Shown here piece by piece: positions 1-8,291 of a stretch of DNA of 64,000 nucleotides. The notes under the pieces were generated by a model. That model saw nothing but the letters and a program-made list of their open reading frames with translations, ran no database searches and was not told where the DNA came from. Source of the DNA: Alteromonas oceanisediminis (GTDB lineage Bacteria; Pseudomonadota; Gammaproteobacteria; Enterobacterales; Alteromonadaceae); NCBI RefSeq assembly GCF_018474025.1, contig NZ_JAHCTA010000001.1, forward strand, positions 372,001 through 436,000, given 5' to 3'. Positions within the stretch are counted from its first letter, which is position 1, and the number at the start of each line of letters is the position of its first letter. Both the position numbers and the translations under genes were made by a program.

Positions 1-162
1 AAAACCACACTCATTATTGCACACCGGTTATCGACGGTGATCAATGCTGATCGCATCATTGTATTGCAAGAAGGCCAAATTATTGCCGAAGGGGACCACA
101 ACACATTGATGGAACAAAGTGCGCTGTACCGAGAGCATGCACAGCTTCAGCTAATGAGCTAA
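1..162 (+). CDS. ABC transporter ATP-binding C-terminus (partial, runs off the left edge)
   Basis: Frame 1 is open from the first base and stops at TAA 160-162, giving 53 residues. It holds the switch/H-loop segment (TTLIIAHRLSTV), followed by the strand-turn region (ADRIIVLQEGQIIAEGDHNTLM) and a short tail. This is the end of the nucleotide-binding domain in exporter-type ABC proteins of the MsbA/HlyB/multidrug kind, where the ATPase is fused behind a membrane domain. The membrane part, Walker A and signature motif lie outside the window, so the substrate cannot be named. It converges on the minus-strand gene ending at 173, with only 10 bases between the stops. Confidence 0.85.
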   Translation, partial: KTTLIIAHRLSTVINADRIIVLQEGQIIAEGDHNTLMEQSALYREHAQLQLMS

Positions 163-172
163 ACCGCCGCGA

Positions 173-655
173 TCAACTGCGCTTGTTCACGCACGGCAAT
201 GTGGCTTGATATTCACAAATATCGTCAGCTTCCGCTTGCGTTGCACCGCCCATGCAGTAGTCAATACGTAGAACAACCTGTTCAGGTTCCGCATTGGGCG
301 ACTTAGCCTGCCATTGCCAGCTCTCGATGAATTTTTCAGAGGTTCGCTCTACGCCAGTGCTGGGTGCAGTTACCTGTGTTTCAACATTCTCAGCCCGGCC
401 GCTCTGATTTATAGTGAAATTAAAAACACCGCACCCGCGCACGCCGTTGCGCACTAGTTTTCGGGGATATGGCAGAAACTCAGGCTCTATTCGCTCCCAC
501 GCTAATATAGAAGCATCTTCGGGCACTAAAACGGTCGCTTTGACAGCGCGGAGCATCGTGTATTTATCAGCAGAAACTGAGGGAAAAGAGACAATCGCCA
601 GCATGAACGCTGCGCTTGAAACGCGAAGAACTGACATAAAACCTACCTTGGTCAT
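173..655 (-). CDS. TonB C-terminal-like periplasmic protein
   Basis: 160 residues with a hydrophobic signal peptide ending near SVSA (about residue 29) and a C-terminal part resembling the TonB energy-transducer fold. The motif GVRGCGVFNFTINQSGRAENV matches the GxVxVxFxIxxxGxVxNV core seen in stand-alone TonB-C proteins. There is no proline-rich spacer or lasting N-terminal anchor, so it is probably an exported solitary domain and not a working TonB. Four to five cysteines in the mature part suggest disulfides. The start at 655 has GAGGG about 7 bases upstream; an ATG at 637 with GGTAGG is an alternative that would give a tighter signal peptide. Role unknown. Confidence 0.6.
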   Translation of the reverse strand: MTKVGFMSVLRVSSAAFMLAIVSFPSVSADKYTMLRAVKATVLVPEDASILAWERIEPEFLPYPRKLVRNGVRGCGVFNFTINQSGRAENVETQVTAPSTGVERTSEKFIESWQWQAKSPNAEPEQVVLRIDYCMGGATQAEADDICEYQATLPCVNKRS

Positions 656-693
656 TAATCAGCCCTCAATGTAAACGAAGGGCCAGGTCGAAT

Positions 694-1101
694 TCAAGTG
701 CTATGCTGTTCTGTCGGCTCCTGGATGTGTGCAGTAAGGGATTTTCCTAACACGCGATGGGTTAAATACGCCAAAATTTCGGTTTCCTGCTCACTTCTCT
801 CACCATCAATACCGGTCAGCTCCATTGCAACTTCGAGGGTTTTTGGTGCGTCCTGATTCAAGTCGTCAGCCAGCTCACGCATGAATTCTTTAATGTTGTT
901 CGCATCCACGGCACTGCGCGCTGAATGAATAGCCTGAGTGAGAAACGCATCCGCGCAAATGGTACTTTCCCATGTCAGGTTGTTGATCACCTCATCCACA
1001 TAGTCTTGTTCCGTTAAGGTTACCTTGCCGTCGATTTGATATAGCAATACGGCTAATTTGATTAATGCTTCATTAAAACACTGGCGCTCAGTCAACTGCA
1101 T
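694..1101 (-). CDS. TerB-like small helical protein
   Basis: About 135 residues starting at the ATG at 1101, which has GAGAGG five bases upstream. A longer frame back to 1176 exists, but its 25 extra residues are Arg/Pro-rich with no good ribosome site. The body is helical and has two acidic turns, QIDGKVTLTEQ and GIDGERSEQE, each a DG followed by an acid, typical of TerB/DUF533-type domains that are thought to bind metal and sit near membranes or defence proteins. It lies 125 bases downstream of the kleisin-like gene on the same strand, so it may be the last gene of the SMC operon or a separate unit. Its function is not known; the family call is by motif only. Confidence 0.55.
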   Translation of the reverse strand: MQLTERQCFNEALIKLAVLLYQIDGKVTLTEQDYVDEVINNLTWESTICADAFLTQAIHSARSAVDANNIKEFMRELADDLNQDAPKTLEVAMELTGIDGERSEQETEILAYLTHRVLGKSLTAHIQEPTEQHST

Positions 1102-1226
1102 ACTAACCTCTCTGACAGGGGGACGAGGTGGTAGCCTCGCGAGCGATCTAACTGTGGGCAAGTTTCGCGCAGACAAGTCTGATCTGTTTGAATGAATTAG
1201 ACCGCTCCCCCACCAATAAGTGCCAT

Positions 1227-2447
1227 TTATTGCAAACCCAGTTCAATATCATGGATCAGATAATTCCCACTGAATTGGGGATGCGCTTCGCCTGTCGCTT
1301 CAATCGCAAAAAACTGTTGGTCAACCGGGTCCAGTGATTGATAACCACCAATCACTTGATACAACCAGACTTCGGCGTCAAAGTCGAGTTGTTGCCACTG
1401 AAGGTATTGCAACGCAGTGATGCGCTCGCCAGTGTCAATCACATAGCAAAAATAGGCTTCTACCGCTTTTCTTAATTGTGAGTCATCGATTTCTATCGCC
1501 GCCACCTGACTAATATCGATACTGCTTGCCGCTCTATCGTGTTTGTCATTCACCGCGACTCGATTGACTTTGCGGATATGTGCAACCAAATCTTGCAGTA
1601 AAGGTTCATGCTCAACGCGATTTACGTCCACACTGGCCGGTTCAAGTAAACCTGGAGCACAGGTAAATAAACTCGGAATCGATGAGCCGGCCGTATAATC
1701 TCGCGGCGAAAATTGCGGGTTTTGATCCGTGTGCAACACAAACCCTTTGAGTAAACGTGTGCGACCTCTAAATTCACGAAAACGACCGATAAGTTCAATC
1801 AGCCTAGCCTGCACTGCCGACAGCTCCTTCGTGACCTTGGTAAAGCTCTGTTGCAACATCACGACTAAGAGGTGGCGCAATTCACGGTTGTTGCCAGCCA
1901 ATTCGCCCAGTTCGTCGAAACGGATCAACTCAATCTGATTCAACAGTTCTGAAACTTGCGATTGAGCCAGCTCATTTTCGCGGATTTTAGCGTCAACCGA
2001 AGCCACATAACCAAATTCATTATTGATCCGGCTAAACAGTAAGCGCACATTGTTTGCCAATGATTCGGTTAACGCATACACGTGCTGACGCAAATCGCCC
2101 AGATGCCCCTGCGATTCGACGAACCGGTTGTGATGCAAAGCTTCTTTATAGTGCTGTGAAAGGGTTTTTATTGCCGCCAGCGCACTGCCCATGTTCGTAT
2201 CAATCTGACGATTGCGTTCATCTTGCAGACTTCCTTCGAGTAGATTGCGAACAACACTTTTTAGCCTCAACTCTGCATCGGGTTCGGGTCGCCACAATAC
2301 GCCCAGCTGTTGCAACGACTCCAGCACTTTGGGCCCAGCCGCTTTCTCGTCCACACTACCAACAAGATAGGCGCGCATGATCACGTCACTGTGTCGGCTT
2401 AACGCATTGAGTAACGAAACGCCAGACTGATAGAGGTTTTGGTTCAT
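1227..2447 (-). CDS. MukF/JetA/MksF-like kleisin subunit of an SMC system
   Basis: 406 residues, soluble and mostly helical. Residues 1-75 look like a winged-helix (VLESLQQLGVLWRP, then a basic helix); residues 90-230 are long helices such as a kleisin uses to bridge SMC heads; the C-terminal third is mixed alpha/beta and could be the second winged-helix that binds the ATPase cap. Length is close to MukF (about 440) and JetA. The identification rests on position and architecture, not on a clear sequence signature: the start codon overlaps the stop of the MukE-like gene (ATGA), which in turn overlaps the SMC gene. By family logic it would close the SMC ring and recruit the smaller subunit. It could be an unrelated partner of the ATPase. 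Confidence 0.6.
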   Translation of the reverse strand: MNQNLYQSGVSLLNALSRHSDVIMRAYLVGSVDEKAAGPKVLESLQQLGVLWRPEPDAELRLKSVVRNLLEGSLQDERNRQIDTNMGSALAAIKTLSQHYKEALHHNRFVESQGHLGDLRQHVYALTESLANNVRLLFSRINNEFGYVASVDAKIRENELAQSQVSELLNQIELIRFDELGELAGNNRELRHLLVVMLQQSFTKVTKELSAVQARLIELIGRFREFRGRTRLLKGFVLHTDQNPQFSPRDYTAGSSIPSLFTCAPGLLEPASVDVNRVEHEPLLQDLVAHIRKVNRVAVNDKHDRAASSIDISQVAAIEIDDSQLRKAVEAYFCYVIDTGERITALQYLQWQQLDFDAEVWLYQVIGGYQSLDPVDQQFFAIEATGEAHPQFSGNYLIHDIELGLQ

Positions 2448-3079
2448 AACAAGCTACCCTGAGATGTGGCTGCTTCTGCTTGTTCTGTCAACGACAACGA
2501 TTCGGTTTCGTCAATAAAACGCAAGACCTCATACAGGTAGTCAATTTTACCCGTGGCTATATAAATGGGTTTTTCAGGATTGGGTTTGGCTAAATAGCCC
2601 AAATCGTGCAAGCGTTTGAATACCTGTTTTAACTGACCATCTGTTTGTGTGCTGGCCGAACCAAATAAACGATAGCGCGAAAGCTTTTCGAGTTGCTCAG
2701 TAAATGCGGGAGTATCTTCTATGGTGCTCTGCAGCTCAGTTAAACGGATAGGGCTACCCATACCAATGGGAATGTCATTTCCTTGCGCTTGTTGTACCAA
2801 CAGTAACCAATCAACTAAGGGGCGCAAATTGGATGAGATTTCCTGAAACTGAGCGCCGAGGTGCTTACGCTCGCTATCGTTGATGGAATCATAAGAGGCG
2901 AAGAAAACATCACCTTCAGCGGTAGTGCTCAGTGCCCGATTTAACAACGCCAGATGGGGCTCGATCGCATTTCGATTCGCGTTGTTTTTCAGAAAGCGCC
3001 AGCTCGCTTCGTCGGTGATCTGACAGATAAACTGGCCGCTCAACAGTTGCGTTAACACGCGTCCTTGTTCCGTCATCAT
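2444..3079 (-). CDS. MukE/JetB/MksE-like winged-helix subunit of an SMC system
   Basis: 211 residues. The opening (VLTQLLSGQFICQITDEASW) resembles the start of MukE/MksE/JetB-type KITE proteins (LL.G.FIC), followed by helical winged-helix segments around residues 85-170 (a possible second wing is FKRLHDLGYLAKPNPEKPIYI). In Muk and Wadjet complexes this subunit is a dimer that binds DNA and the kleisin. It is translationally coupled at both ends by ATGA overlaps, to the SMC gene upstream (3076-3079) and the kleisin-like gene downstream (2444-2447), implying fixed stoichiometry. Two ATGs are adjacent at the start (3079 and 3076); the second is equally possible. Confidence 0.62.
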   Translation of the reverse strand: MMTEQGRVLTQLLSGQFICQITDEASWRFLKNNANRNAIEPHLALLNRALSTTAEGDVFFASYDSINDSERKHLGAQFQEISSNLRPLVDWLLLVQQAQGNDIPIGMGSPIRLTELQSTIEDTPAFTEQLEKLSRYRLFGSASTQTDGQLKQVFKRLHDLGYLAKPNPEKPIYIATGKIDYLYEVLRFIDETESLSLTEQAEAATSQGSLL

Positions 3080-6000
3080 ACCGTTTCCTCCTCATTTAAC
3101 TTGGCTTTTAAGCGTTCACTCAGCGGGCTGACGCGCGGCTGTACCACCTGCAATTGGCGGGTTGTTTTGTCAATCAGGTACCGGTTTTGGAACAACTTCA
3201 ATACATCAGACTCTGGGTTAGGGAATGCACCCACCACCGAAATTGCATTATTCTGGCACGCATCAAATATTTTCTTCACATTGCTTTGGTGTAAGGTACC
3301 CAGTTCGTCAATCGGCCAATGCACCACCACGGGTGCTTTGCCTCTCAGTAAACGGGTAAAGGCCAATAAGAACTTACATAAGATCAGATAGGCCATGCCA
3401 TGGCTCGAACTTTCGTTTAATTGCCTATCGGTTCGAATGACCAGATGTGAATGACCTTCCTTGAGATGTAATTCAATATCGAGAAGCTTGCTGATACCAC
3501 CGGTTAGCGCGGTACGTCCAAAAATATCCAGTACGCGTCGCATGGATTGCCCATATTCGTCAGAAGGCAATTCGCTGGCTCCGGACTCCATCCATTCCAG
3601 ATATTGCTGCTGAAAGGCTTCAAGCTCCGGCCAGAACTCCAGATCGCTTATGCGCGAGCGTATTTTTACTGCCGATTCAGACACACCATCCAGAAACAGT
3701 TCTTCATCCACTTCTTTACTGATCCGGCGGCTTTGCGTTGCGATACGCTTGTCGATGTCGTCCAGCACGTGATAATACTGCGTTAAGTCAGCGCCGAAGA
3801 TACGCCCCTGCTCTCGCAGCCCCTGCATTTTTTGTGGAACGATCTCGTTTAATAAGCGCGCCAGATGTGTCACTAATCGTCGATGCTCAATGTGGCGTAC
3901 ACCGTCTTTATCAATTGATGTGCATTCTTCACGGGAACGATCCCACGTATCCGACAAGCCAGTGCCAGCCTGAGCCGCAATGAGTTGATCGAAACGCTCC
4001 ACATAAGCACGAATATCACTGAGCAACGTGTCCCGCGTTTGCAGTAACTCATTGCATTCACCAATGCGCGACAAAACGGCATTCACATCCAGGCTAGCTG
4101 CGCCAACCTCGTCACTAACATCGTTCAGTGAAAGCTTTTGAATACCTTTGATCAGTTGTTCAACTTGAGCTCGTGCCTCGTCGGCTTGGCGAAGCAAACG
4201 CTCCGCAGTCAGTTGTTGCTCTTTTAATTGCTGCTGTTGCGATTTGACCTGCTGCCGTTTCTCAGTCAGCGAGCGCTCGGTGTCTGCCGCTGTCTGCTTT
4301 GCTTTGGCTAAGCGCTTTTGCCACTCTACTTTTTGACCGGTAAACACATGAGCATACCAACGCTCATAATCGGCCACTTTGTGACGGTGTGTTTCGGTAT
4401 GATCAATATCCTTTTTCAGTTGCTCAAGGGTTTTCTTGAGACTCCCAATTTCGTCAATATCTACGCCACGGTCAGCCAGTTCGTTAGCTAACCATTTTTC
4501 CAATTCCTGCTTATGCTGTTTGTAATTCCCTTTCGTTTGGCTGATCTGTTCGGCCACGGCGGCCTCTTCATTGCGCGTATCTTCAATGAGCTGTTGCCAA
4601 TGAAAATCAAGCTCAGTCAATGCCTCTCGCTGTTGTTCAGCAATCTCCTTTTGCGCCTCTTGATGCTTGGTGAGTAGCGCAGCTTTTTGTTGCTCCAGTA
4701 CCTGCAATTGCTTCTTACTCTGCTGCTTACGCTCTATCAATGCGGCCTGATATTCACGCTGCAGCGATGTTTTGTCATGCTGTGCGCGTTTACGCGTGGC
4801 TTCACAGCTTTTTGTGGCGCTTTCAGCCTTAGTCACCGACAACTCAGCTTGCCGCACCGCATCGGATGCGGCACTCAAATGCAGCTCCGCATCACGTTGT
4901 GCGTCAACCAACTGAGTGAGCTTTTGCTGCGCGGCTTCAACACCATGACGTAGCGCTTTCTCATCTTGCGCATAATCTGGCAAATCAATCAGCGAGGTAT
5001 CCAATTGCAGCCCAAAAACATGCGCTTGCGCTTCGCTATCTTGCTCAATAAAACTGGGTTTCAGGTCCGTTCGTTGTAACAACTGAGGATCAATGACCTT
5101 ACCAATACTATTTTCCCAGTCGCGTTTTTCTGCACGCAGCACGGCCAACAGCGTATTGTCTTTAGGATGCAAAAGCGACTCGGCATGCGCGAGCACTTTT
5201 TGCTGCTGCAGTACCGCCTTACTGGCATTTTGCACAGCATCGCTGGATTGGGCGCGTTGTTTTTGCGCGGTGTTTAACGTTTGTTGTGCAGTTCTTAACT
5301 TTTCACGAGCGGCATCTTCATCAATGACCGTTTGTTCTAATGCGGCGTCGGCTAAATCGAGCTGGCCCTGCTCAAATTCGGTAAAGCCCACATTCTGTAC
5401 CCGAGCGGTAAGCAATGAGCGCTGTTCAGTAATATCATCAAGTTGAACCTGCTTTTTCTCGTTTAATGCGTCTAACTGGGTACGATAATCATCTTTGAGT
5501 CCGGCTTTTTGTTGCTGCGCTTCATTTTGTTGATCTGCGCGTTTTTCCAGCAACGTTCGTTGCTGTTCGGTGAGGCTCTCCAATTGTCGATTCAGCTTTT
5601 CACCGAGTTCTGCCGCCTGTTTGTCAAACGTGCTTTGGATGTCATTGTGCTTTTCCGTTAACAACGCGTATCGCGACGTGGCGGTATCCAGCTCACCTTT
5701 CCACTGCGGGAGTCGCTTAACGTCTGATTGCAGTTTGTCAATGTTCTGATCCTGCCAACGTTGATATTCCTGTTCAACATGATCCAGCTCCTGCTCATAT
5801 TTATCAGCATCACCTTTGGCCGCTGAGAGCGCCTGATTCAGCGTCTCGCGCTCTTCAACCCAACTGTCCTCCAGCACCTGCAATTTGGCACTGGCCTGTT
5901 TCACTTTTTCGGTTTGTTCTTCGCACGTGGCAGCAACATAAGCACGATCTTGCACAAGCATAGCCAATAACTCTGCCAAACGTGATTCTGTGCTGTGTAA

Positions 6001-6774
6001 TTGCTCATCCGCCGTTTCCAGTTTGGTGAACTGAGGTCGGATCGTATCGAATTCCTGAATAAGCTGACATTCACGCAACCAGTCATCAACATGTTTACGA
6101 CTTAAATTTGAACTTGGCGGCTGCACGCCGTCTTCTTCCAAAATCGCGGCAATCATGGCTTTAATCGTTTCCATTTTGCCTTCTTTTGAATGCACCGCTT
6201 TGGCCAGTTTCTCGATATGTCGAATATGCTGCTGGTTTTCACATAGACTGAACAAACGTGCGTAGCCCTGCAGTTCGCGCGCGTTACTGGAAGCCTGCAG
6301 CGTGGCGGTGTCATTCTGCAGTATGGCGCGGAAGTCTTTGGTATTGAGCTGATTCGTTACCATCACATTGTTGCGCTTCAAGCCCCGAACGACATCCTGT
6401 GGGCTTTGCGGCACATGCTCTTCCGCTTTGTTCTTAAACACATAGTCAACCAACTCAAACGGCTTGCCGACAAAACGGTAATTCACACCTGTGCCGCTCG
6501 ACGATAACACCACCTGACAAAGTTCATCACCCGCACGCCGGTATTCATAGATAATGAAGCTCGACTCGCGCGGTAAATACCAGCGCTCGAAGCTATCGCG
6601 AGTGGCAGGCACAACACGGCTGGGATACTCACCGTAAAAAACCGGAATTAAGCGCTGCAACGTGGTCTTGCCTGATGCATTTGTGCCACAAATGTTGGTG
6701 TGGCCATCCAATTTGAGTTCGACCACACCGGGAAGGTGCGTATCAATAAGAATTATGCGATGTAAACCGGGCAT
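3076..6774 (-). CDS. SMC/MukB/JetC-like ABC ATPase with long coiled coils
   Basis: 1232 residues from the ATG at 6774, which has AGGA five bases upstream; an in-frame GTG at 6825 has no properly spaced site. N-terminal ABC half: Walker A GTNASGKT at about residues 30-37. Then Gln/Glu/Lys-rich heptad coiled coil (about 250-530), a less regular segment at about 535-620 that could be the hinge, and a second coil (about 630-930). The C-terminal half carries an SMC-type signature (ESSSHGMAYLI, near 1120) and Walker B (VVVHWPIDE, near 1150-1157). This is the head-coil-hinge-coil-head plan of MukB, MksB and JetC; size is near JetC and below MukB (1486). Such motors extrude DNA loops; with a nuclease partner they cleave circular plasmids. 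RecN/SbcC-like repair ATPases are the alternative, but the two coupled downstream subunits favour a condensin-type complex. Confidence 0.82.
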   Translation of the reverse strand: MPGLHRIILIDTHLPGVVELKLDGHTNICGTNASGKTTLQRLIPVFYGEYPSRVVPATRDSFERWYLPRESSFIIYEYRRAGDELCQVVLSSSGTGVNYRFVGKPFELVDYVFKNKAEEHVPQSPQDVVRGLKRNNVMVTNQLNTKDFRAILQNDTATLQASSNARELQGYARLFSLCENQQHIRHIEKLAKAVHSKEGKMETIKAMIAAILEEDGVQPPSSNLSRKHVDDWLRECQLIQEFDTIRPQFTKLETADEQLHSTESRLAELLAMLVQDRAYVAATCEEQTEKVKQASAKLQVLEDSWVEERETLNQALSAAKGDADKYEQELDHVEQEYQRWQDQNIDKLQSDVKRLPQWKGELDTATSRYALLTEKHNDIQSTFDKQAAELGEKLNRQLESLTEQQRTLLEKRADQQNEAQQQKAGLKDDYRTQLDALNEKKQVQLDDITEQRSLLTARVQNVGFTEFEQGQLDLADAALEQTVIDEDAAREKLRTAQQTLNTAQKQRAQSSDAVQNASKAVLQQQKVLAHAESLLHPKDNTLLAVLRAEKRDWENSIGKVIDPQLLQRTDLKPSFIEQDSEAQAHVFGLQLDTSLIDLPDYAQDEKALRHGVEAAQQKLTQLVDAQRDAELHLSAASDAVRQAELSVTKAESATKSCEATRKRAQHDKTSLQREYQAALIERKQQSKKQLQVLEQQKAALLTKHQEAQKEIAEQQREALTELDFHWQQLIEDTRNEEAAVAEQISQTKGNYKQHKQELEKWLANELADRGVDIDEIGSLKKTLEQLKKDIDHTETHRHKVADYERWYAHVFTGQKVEWQKRLAKAKQTAADTERSLTEKRQQVKSQQQQLKEQQLTAERLLRQADEARAQVEQLIKGIQKLSLNDVSDEVGAASLDVNAVLSRIGECNELLQTRDTLLSDIRAYVERFDQLIAAQAGTGLSDTWDRSREECTSIDKDGVRHIEHRRLVTHLARLLNEIVPQKMQGLREQGRIFGADLTQYYHVLDDIDKRIATQSRRISKEVDEELFLDGVSESAVKIRSRISDLEFWPELEAFQQQYLEWMESGASELPSDEYGQSMRRVLDIFGRTALTGGISKLLDIELHLKEGHSHLVIRTDRQLNESSSHGMAYLILCKFLLAFTRLLRGKAPVVVHWPIDELGTLHQSNVKKIFDACQNNAISVVGAFPNPESDVLKLFQNRYLIDKTTRQLQVVQPRVSPLSERLKAKLNEEETV

Positions 6775-6846
6775 ATCAGTCCTGTGGTAATCGGTGATGG
6801 GCAGATTGCTGGCGCATTTTACCACCCTGTTGTGATTTGCGAAGCC

Positions 6847-7326
6847 CTAACGCCAATCTGTGGCGTCGCGGTTTGATTTTCCTAGATTGCAGTCACTGCA
6901 GAGTATTTGAATATTCGACATATCCAGGGCTAAATCAGGGTACAAGGAACGAGGTTTTATGTGATCGGCGTGCGCCTGCACACCGGGTCCAAAGGCTTTG
7001 AAACACAACGCGCAGGAAAACACGCTGCCGTCTTGTAAGCACTGCTTGCGCCGGTTAGCGATTGCATCGTGTGCCAATTTTTTCCACGGCTGACTGGCAT
7101 AGAAATCCACACTACTTTTTTCTGGCAAGGGAATCTCTTCGGCGTGCTCGAAACGCTGCGTCGCTGAATGGATTGAATACAATGTTGCACTCTTTCCCGG
7201 TTTAGTTTGATGCTTAGTTAACCAGCCATGTGCGTATTTGAGCGCTGCCGCAGGCCCTGTTTTATACTGTTTGCGCACTGGCTTCTGGCCGGCCAGACGC
7301 AGTACCAGTTCGTACGGACTGTTCAT
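6847..7326 (-). CDS. HNH endonuclease encoded in the SMC operon
   Basis: 159 residues. The C-terminal third is a zinc-stabilised HNH fold: CALC (105-108), HADH (119-122) with the general-base His, DMSNIQ (Asn 138) and CSDCN (143-147). The Cys pairs fit a McrA-like zinc site. The N-terminal 100 residues are basic, with no recognised domain, and could contact the SMC ATPase or DNA. The start overlaps the stop of the WYL gene (ATGA, 7323-7326), and the SMC gene begins about 70 bases downstream, so all are likely on one transcript. In Wadjet systems the DNA-cutting subunit is JetD, a Toprim protein; none is present here, so this HNH protein is the obvious candidate nuclease. That role is inference. 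Confidence 0.82.
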   Translation of the reverse strand: MNSPYELVLRLAGQKPVRKQYKTGPAAALKYAHGWLTKHQTKPGKSATLYSIHSATQRFEHAEEIPLPEKSSVDFYASQPWKKLAHDAIANRRKQCLQDGSVFSCALCFKAFGPGVQAHADHIKPRSLYPDLALDMSNIQILCSDCNLGKSNRDATDWR

Positions 7327-8195
7327 TTTGAGTAGCCCGGCGCTAGACTCGGATTATCAATTGAGCCAAGCACATCAAGATTAGCCAGCGCTAGCTGACA
7401 CCCCTGACCGCTGAAGCGGTATCCGCTCGAACAATCCACCTGCCATTGGCGCAGTATATAGGCGGCTTGTGCTGCTCGCACCCGCAAACTGTAATGACCA
7501 TCAACCATGCCGTAATCCAGTTCGATAGCGCGCGGTTGCGCCAAGCTGGGGTGAGGAATGAGCTTTAAGGTCACGCGCTGATTAAATTGCTCATCAGCGC
7601 TGGAGCGCTCGTCATCCGTTATCGCATCGTCTGTATGAGTAATTCGGGTGAAGCGACTACAGACATAGTCTCTGAAACTTTGGTACTTACGGTCATAGGC
7701 GCGCACATGCCAGCGGTGCCCGTTGTTGACCAGCGCGTGAGGTATGAGTAAACGCTGCCCTTTGCCCGAACTGGCAGACACATAATCGCATTCTATTACT
7801 TTTTGCTGGTGAATCGCTCGCATCAGTGCGGCAATAATATCAGCGTTAGGGTGAATTAGCCCAACAGCATCGATACATTGATGAGAAGGTTGCACAGGTG
7901 ACGACAGGCCATCGCCAAACCCGCGGCTCAGGCTGTATAAAATCACTTCGGGATCATGTGGAAATAAGGCTTTGAATGTTGCTTTGCGATGATACCGCTT
8001 GTCTTCATGGCGCAAAATCAGGTTGTCAGGTGCATACTCTTTATACAGGGTAAAATCCCGCGTGCAGGCAGCGAGCCCCGTTTGAAAGCGCTGGATCAAC
8101 TCAGTACGGGCGATATGCCCAAAATACTGCAAACTAAAATCTATAAACGCCAGACGCTCTCTCTGAGCATGCGGCAAATTATCTAAATCCTGCAT
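7323..8195 (-). CDS. WYL-domain transcriptional regulator, BrxR/CapW type
   Basis: 290 residues: N-terminal winged helix (about 10-65; RLAFIDFSLQYFGHIARTEL, then ACTRDFTLYKEYAPDNL), WYL domain (about 125-195; IECDYVSASSGKGQ, then ALVNNGHRWHVRAYD and the FRDYVCSRF strand) and a C-terminal WCX-like extension. This order and these phrases match BrxR/CapW regulators, dimeric repressors that sit first in BREX, CBASS and other anti-phage operons and are thought to respond to nucleic-acid ligands through the WYL pocket. It is the promoter-proximal gene of the HNH-SMC operon and overlaps the next gene by four bases. A perfect dyad at 8247-8261, about 50 bases upstream of the ATG, is a natural autoregulatory operator. 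Confidence 0.85.
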   Translation of the reverse strand: MQDLDNLPHAQRERLAFIDFSLQYFGHIARTELIQRFQTGLAACTRDFTLYKEYAPDNLILRHEDKRYHRKATFKALFPHDPEVILYSLSRGFGDGLSSPVQPSHQCIDAVGLIHPNADIIAALMRAIHQQKVIECDYVSASSGKGQRLLIPHALVNNGHRWHVRAYDRKYQSFRDYVCSRFTRITHTDDAITDDERSSADEQFNQRVTLKLIPHPSLAQPRAIELDYGMVDGHYSLRVRAAQAAYILRQWQVDCSSGYRFSGQGCQLALANLDVLGSIDNPSLAPGYSK

Positions 8196-8246
8196 AATCG
8201 GTTATCTGGATAGGGAAGCGAAGTGATATTGATAGCATGCAACACT

Positions 8247-8261
8247 AATGATGTCATCATT
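8247..8261. promoter_or_regulatory. Perfect 7+1+7 palindrome, candidate operator of the WYL repressor
   Basis: AATGATGTCATCATT is a perfect inverted repeat around a single central base, in the divergent region between the WYL gene (start 8195) and the small plus-strand gene (start 8357). BrxR/CapW proteins bind inverted repeats just upstream of their own genes, so autoregulation is the natural reading; binding is inferred. Confidence 0.5.
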
Positions 8262-8291
8262 TAAAGCTGATTAATTTGATTACTTCCGACT

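Noticed and set aside
4687-4953. Plus-strand frames inside the SMC gene as genes
   Set aside because: Leu/Cys-rich antisense shadows of coiled-coil codons without ribosome sites.
3076-6774. Reading the large ATPase as SbcC or RecN
   Set aside because: SMC-type signature (ESSSHGMAYLI) and two coupled small subunits fit Muk/Mks/Jet better; no SbcD partner or zinc hook CxxC in the coil.
6775-6825. Longer N-terminus for the SMC ATPase (GTG at 6825)
   Set aside because: No ribosome site at proper spacing and no family match; ATG 6774 has AGGA and starts right before the ABC strand.
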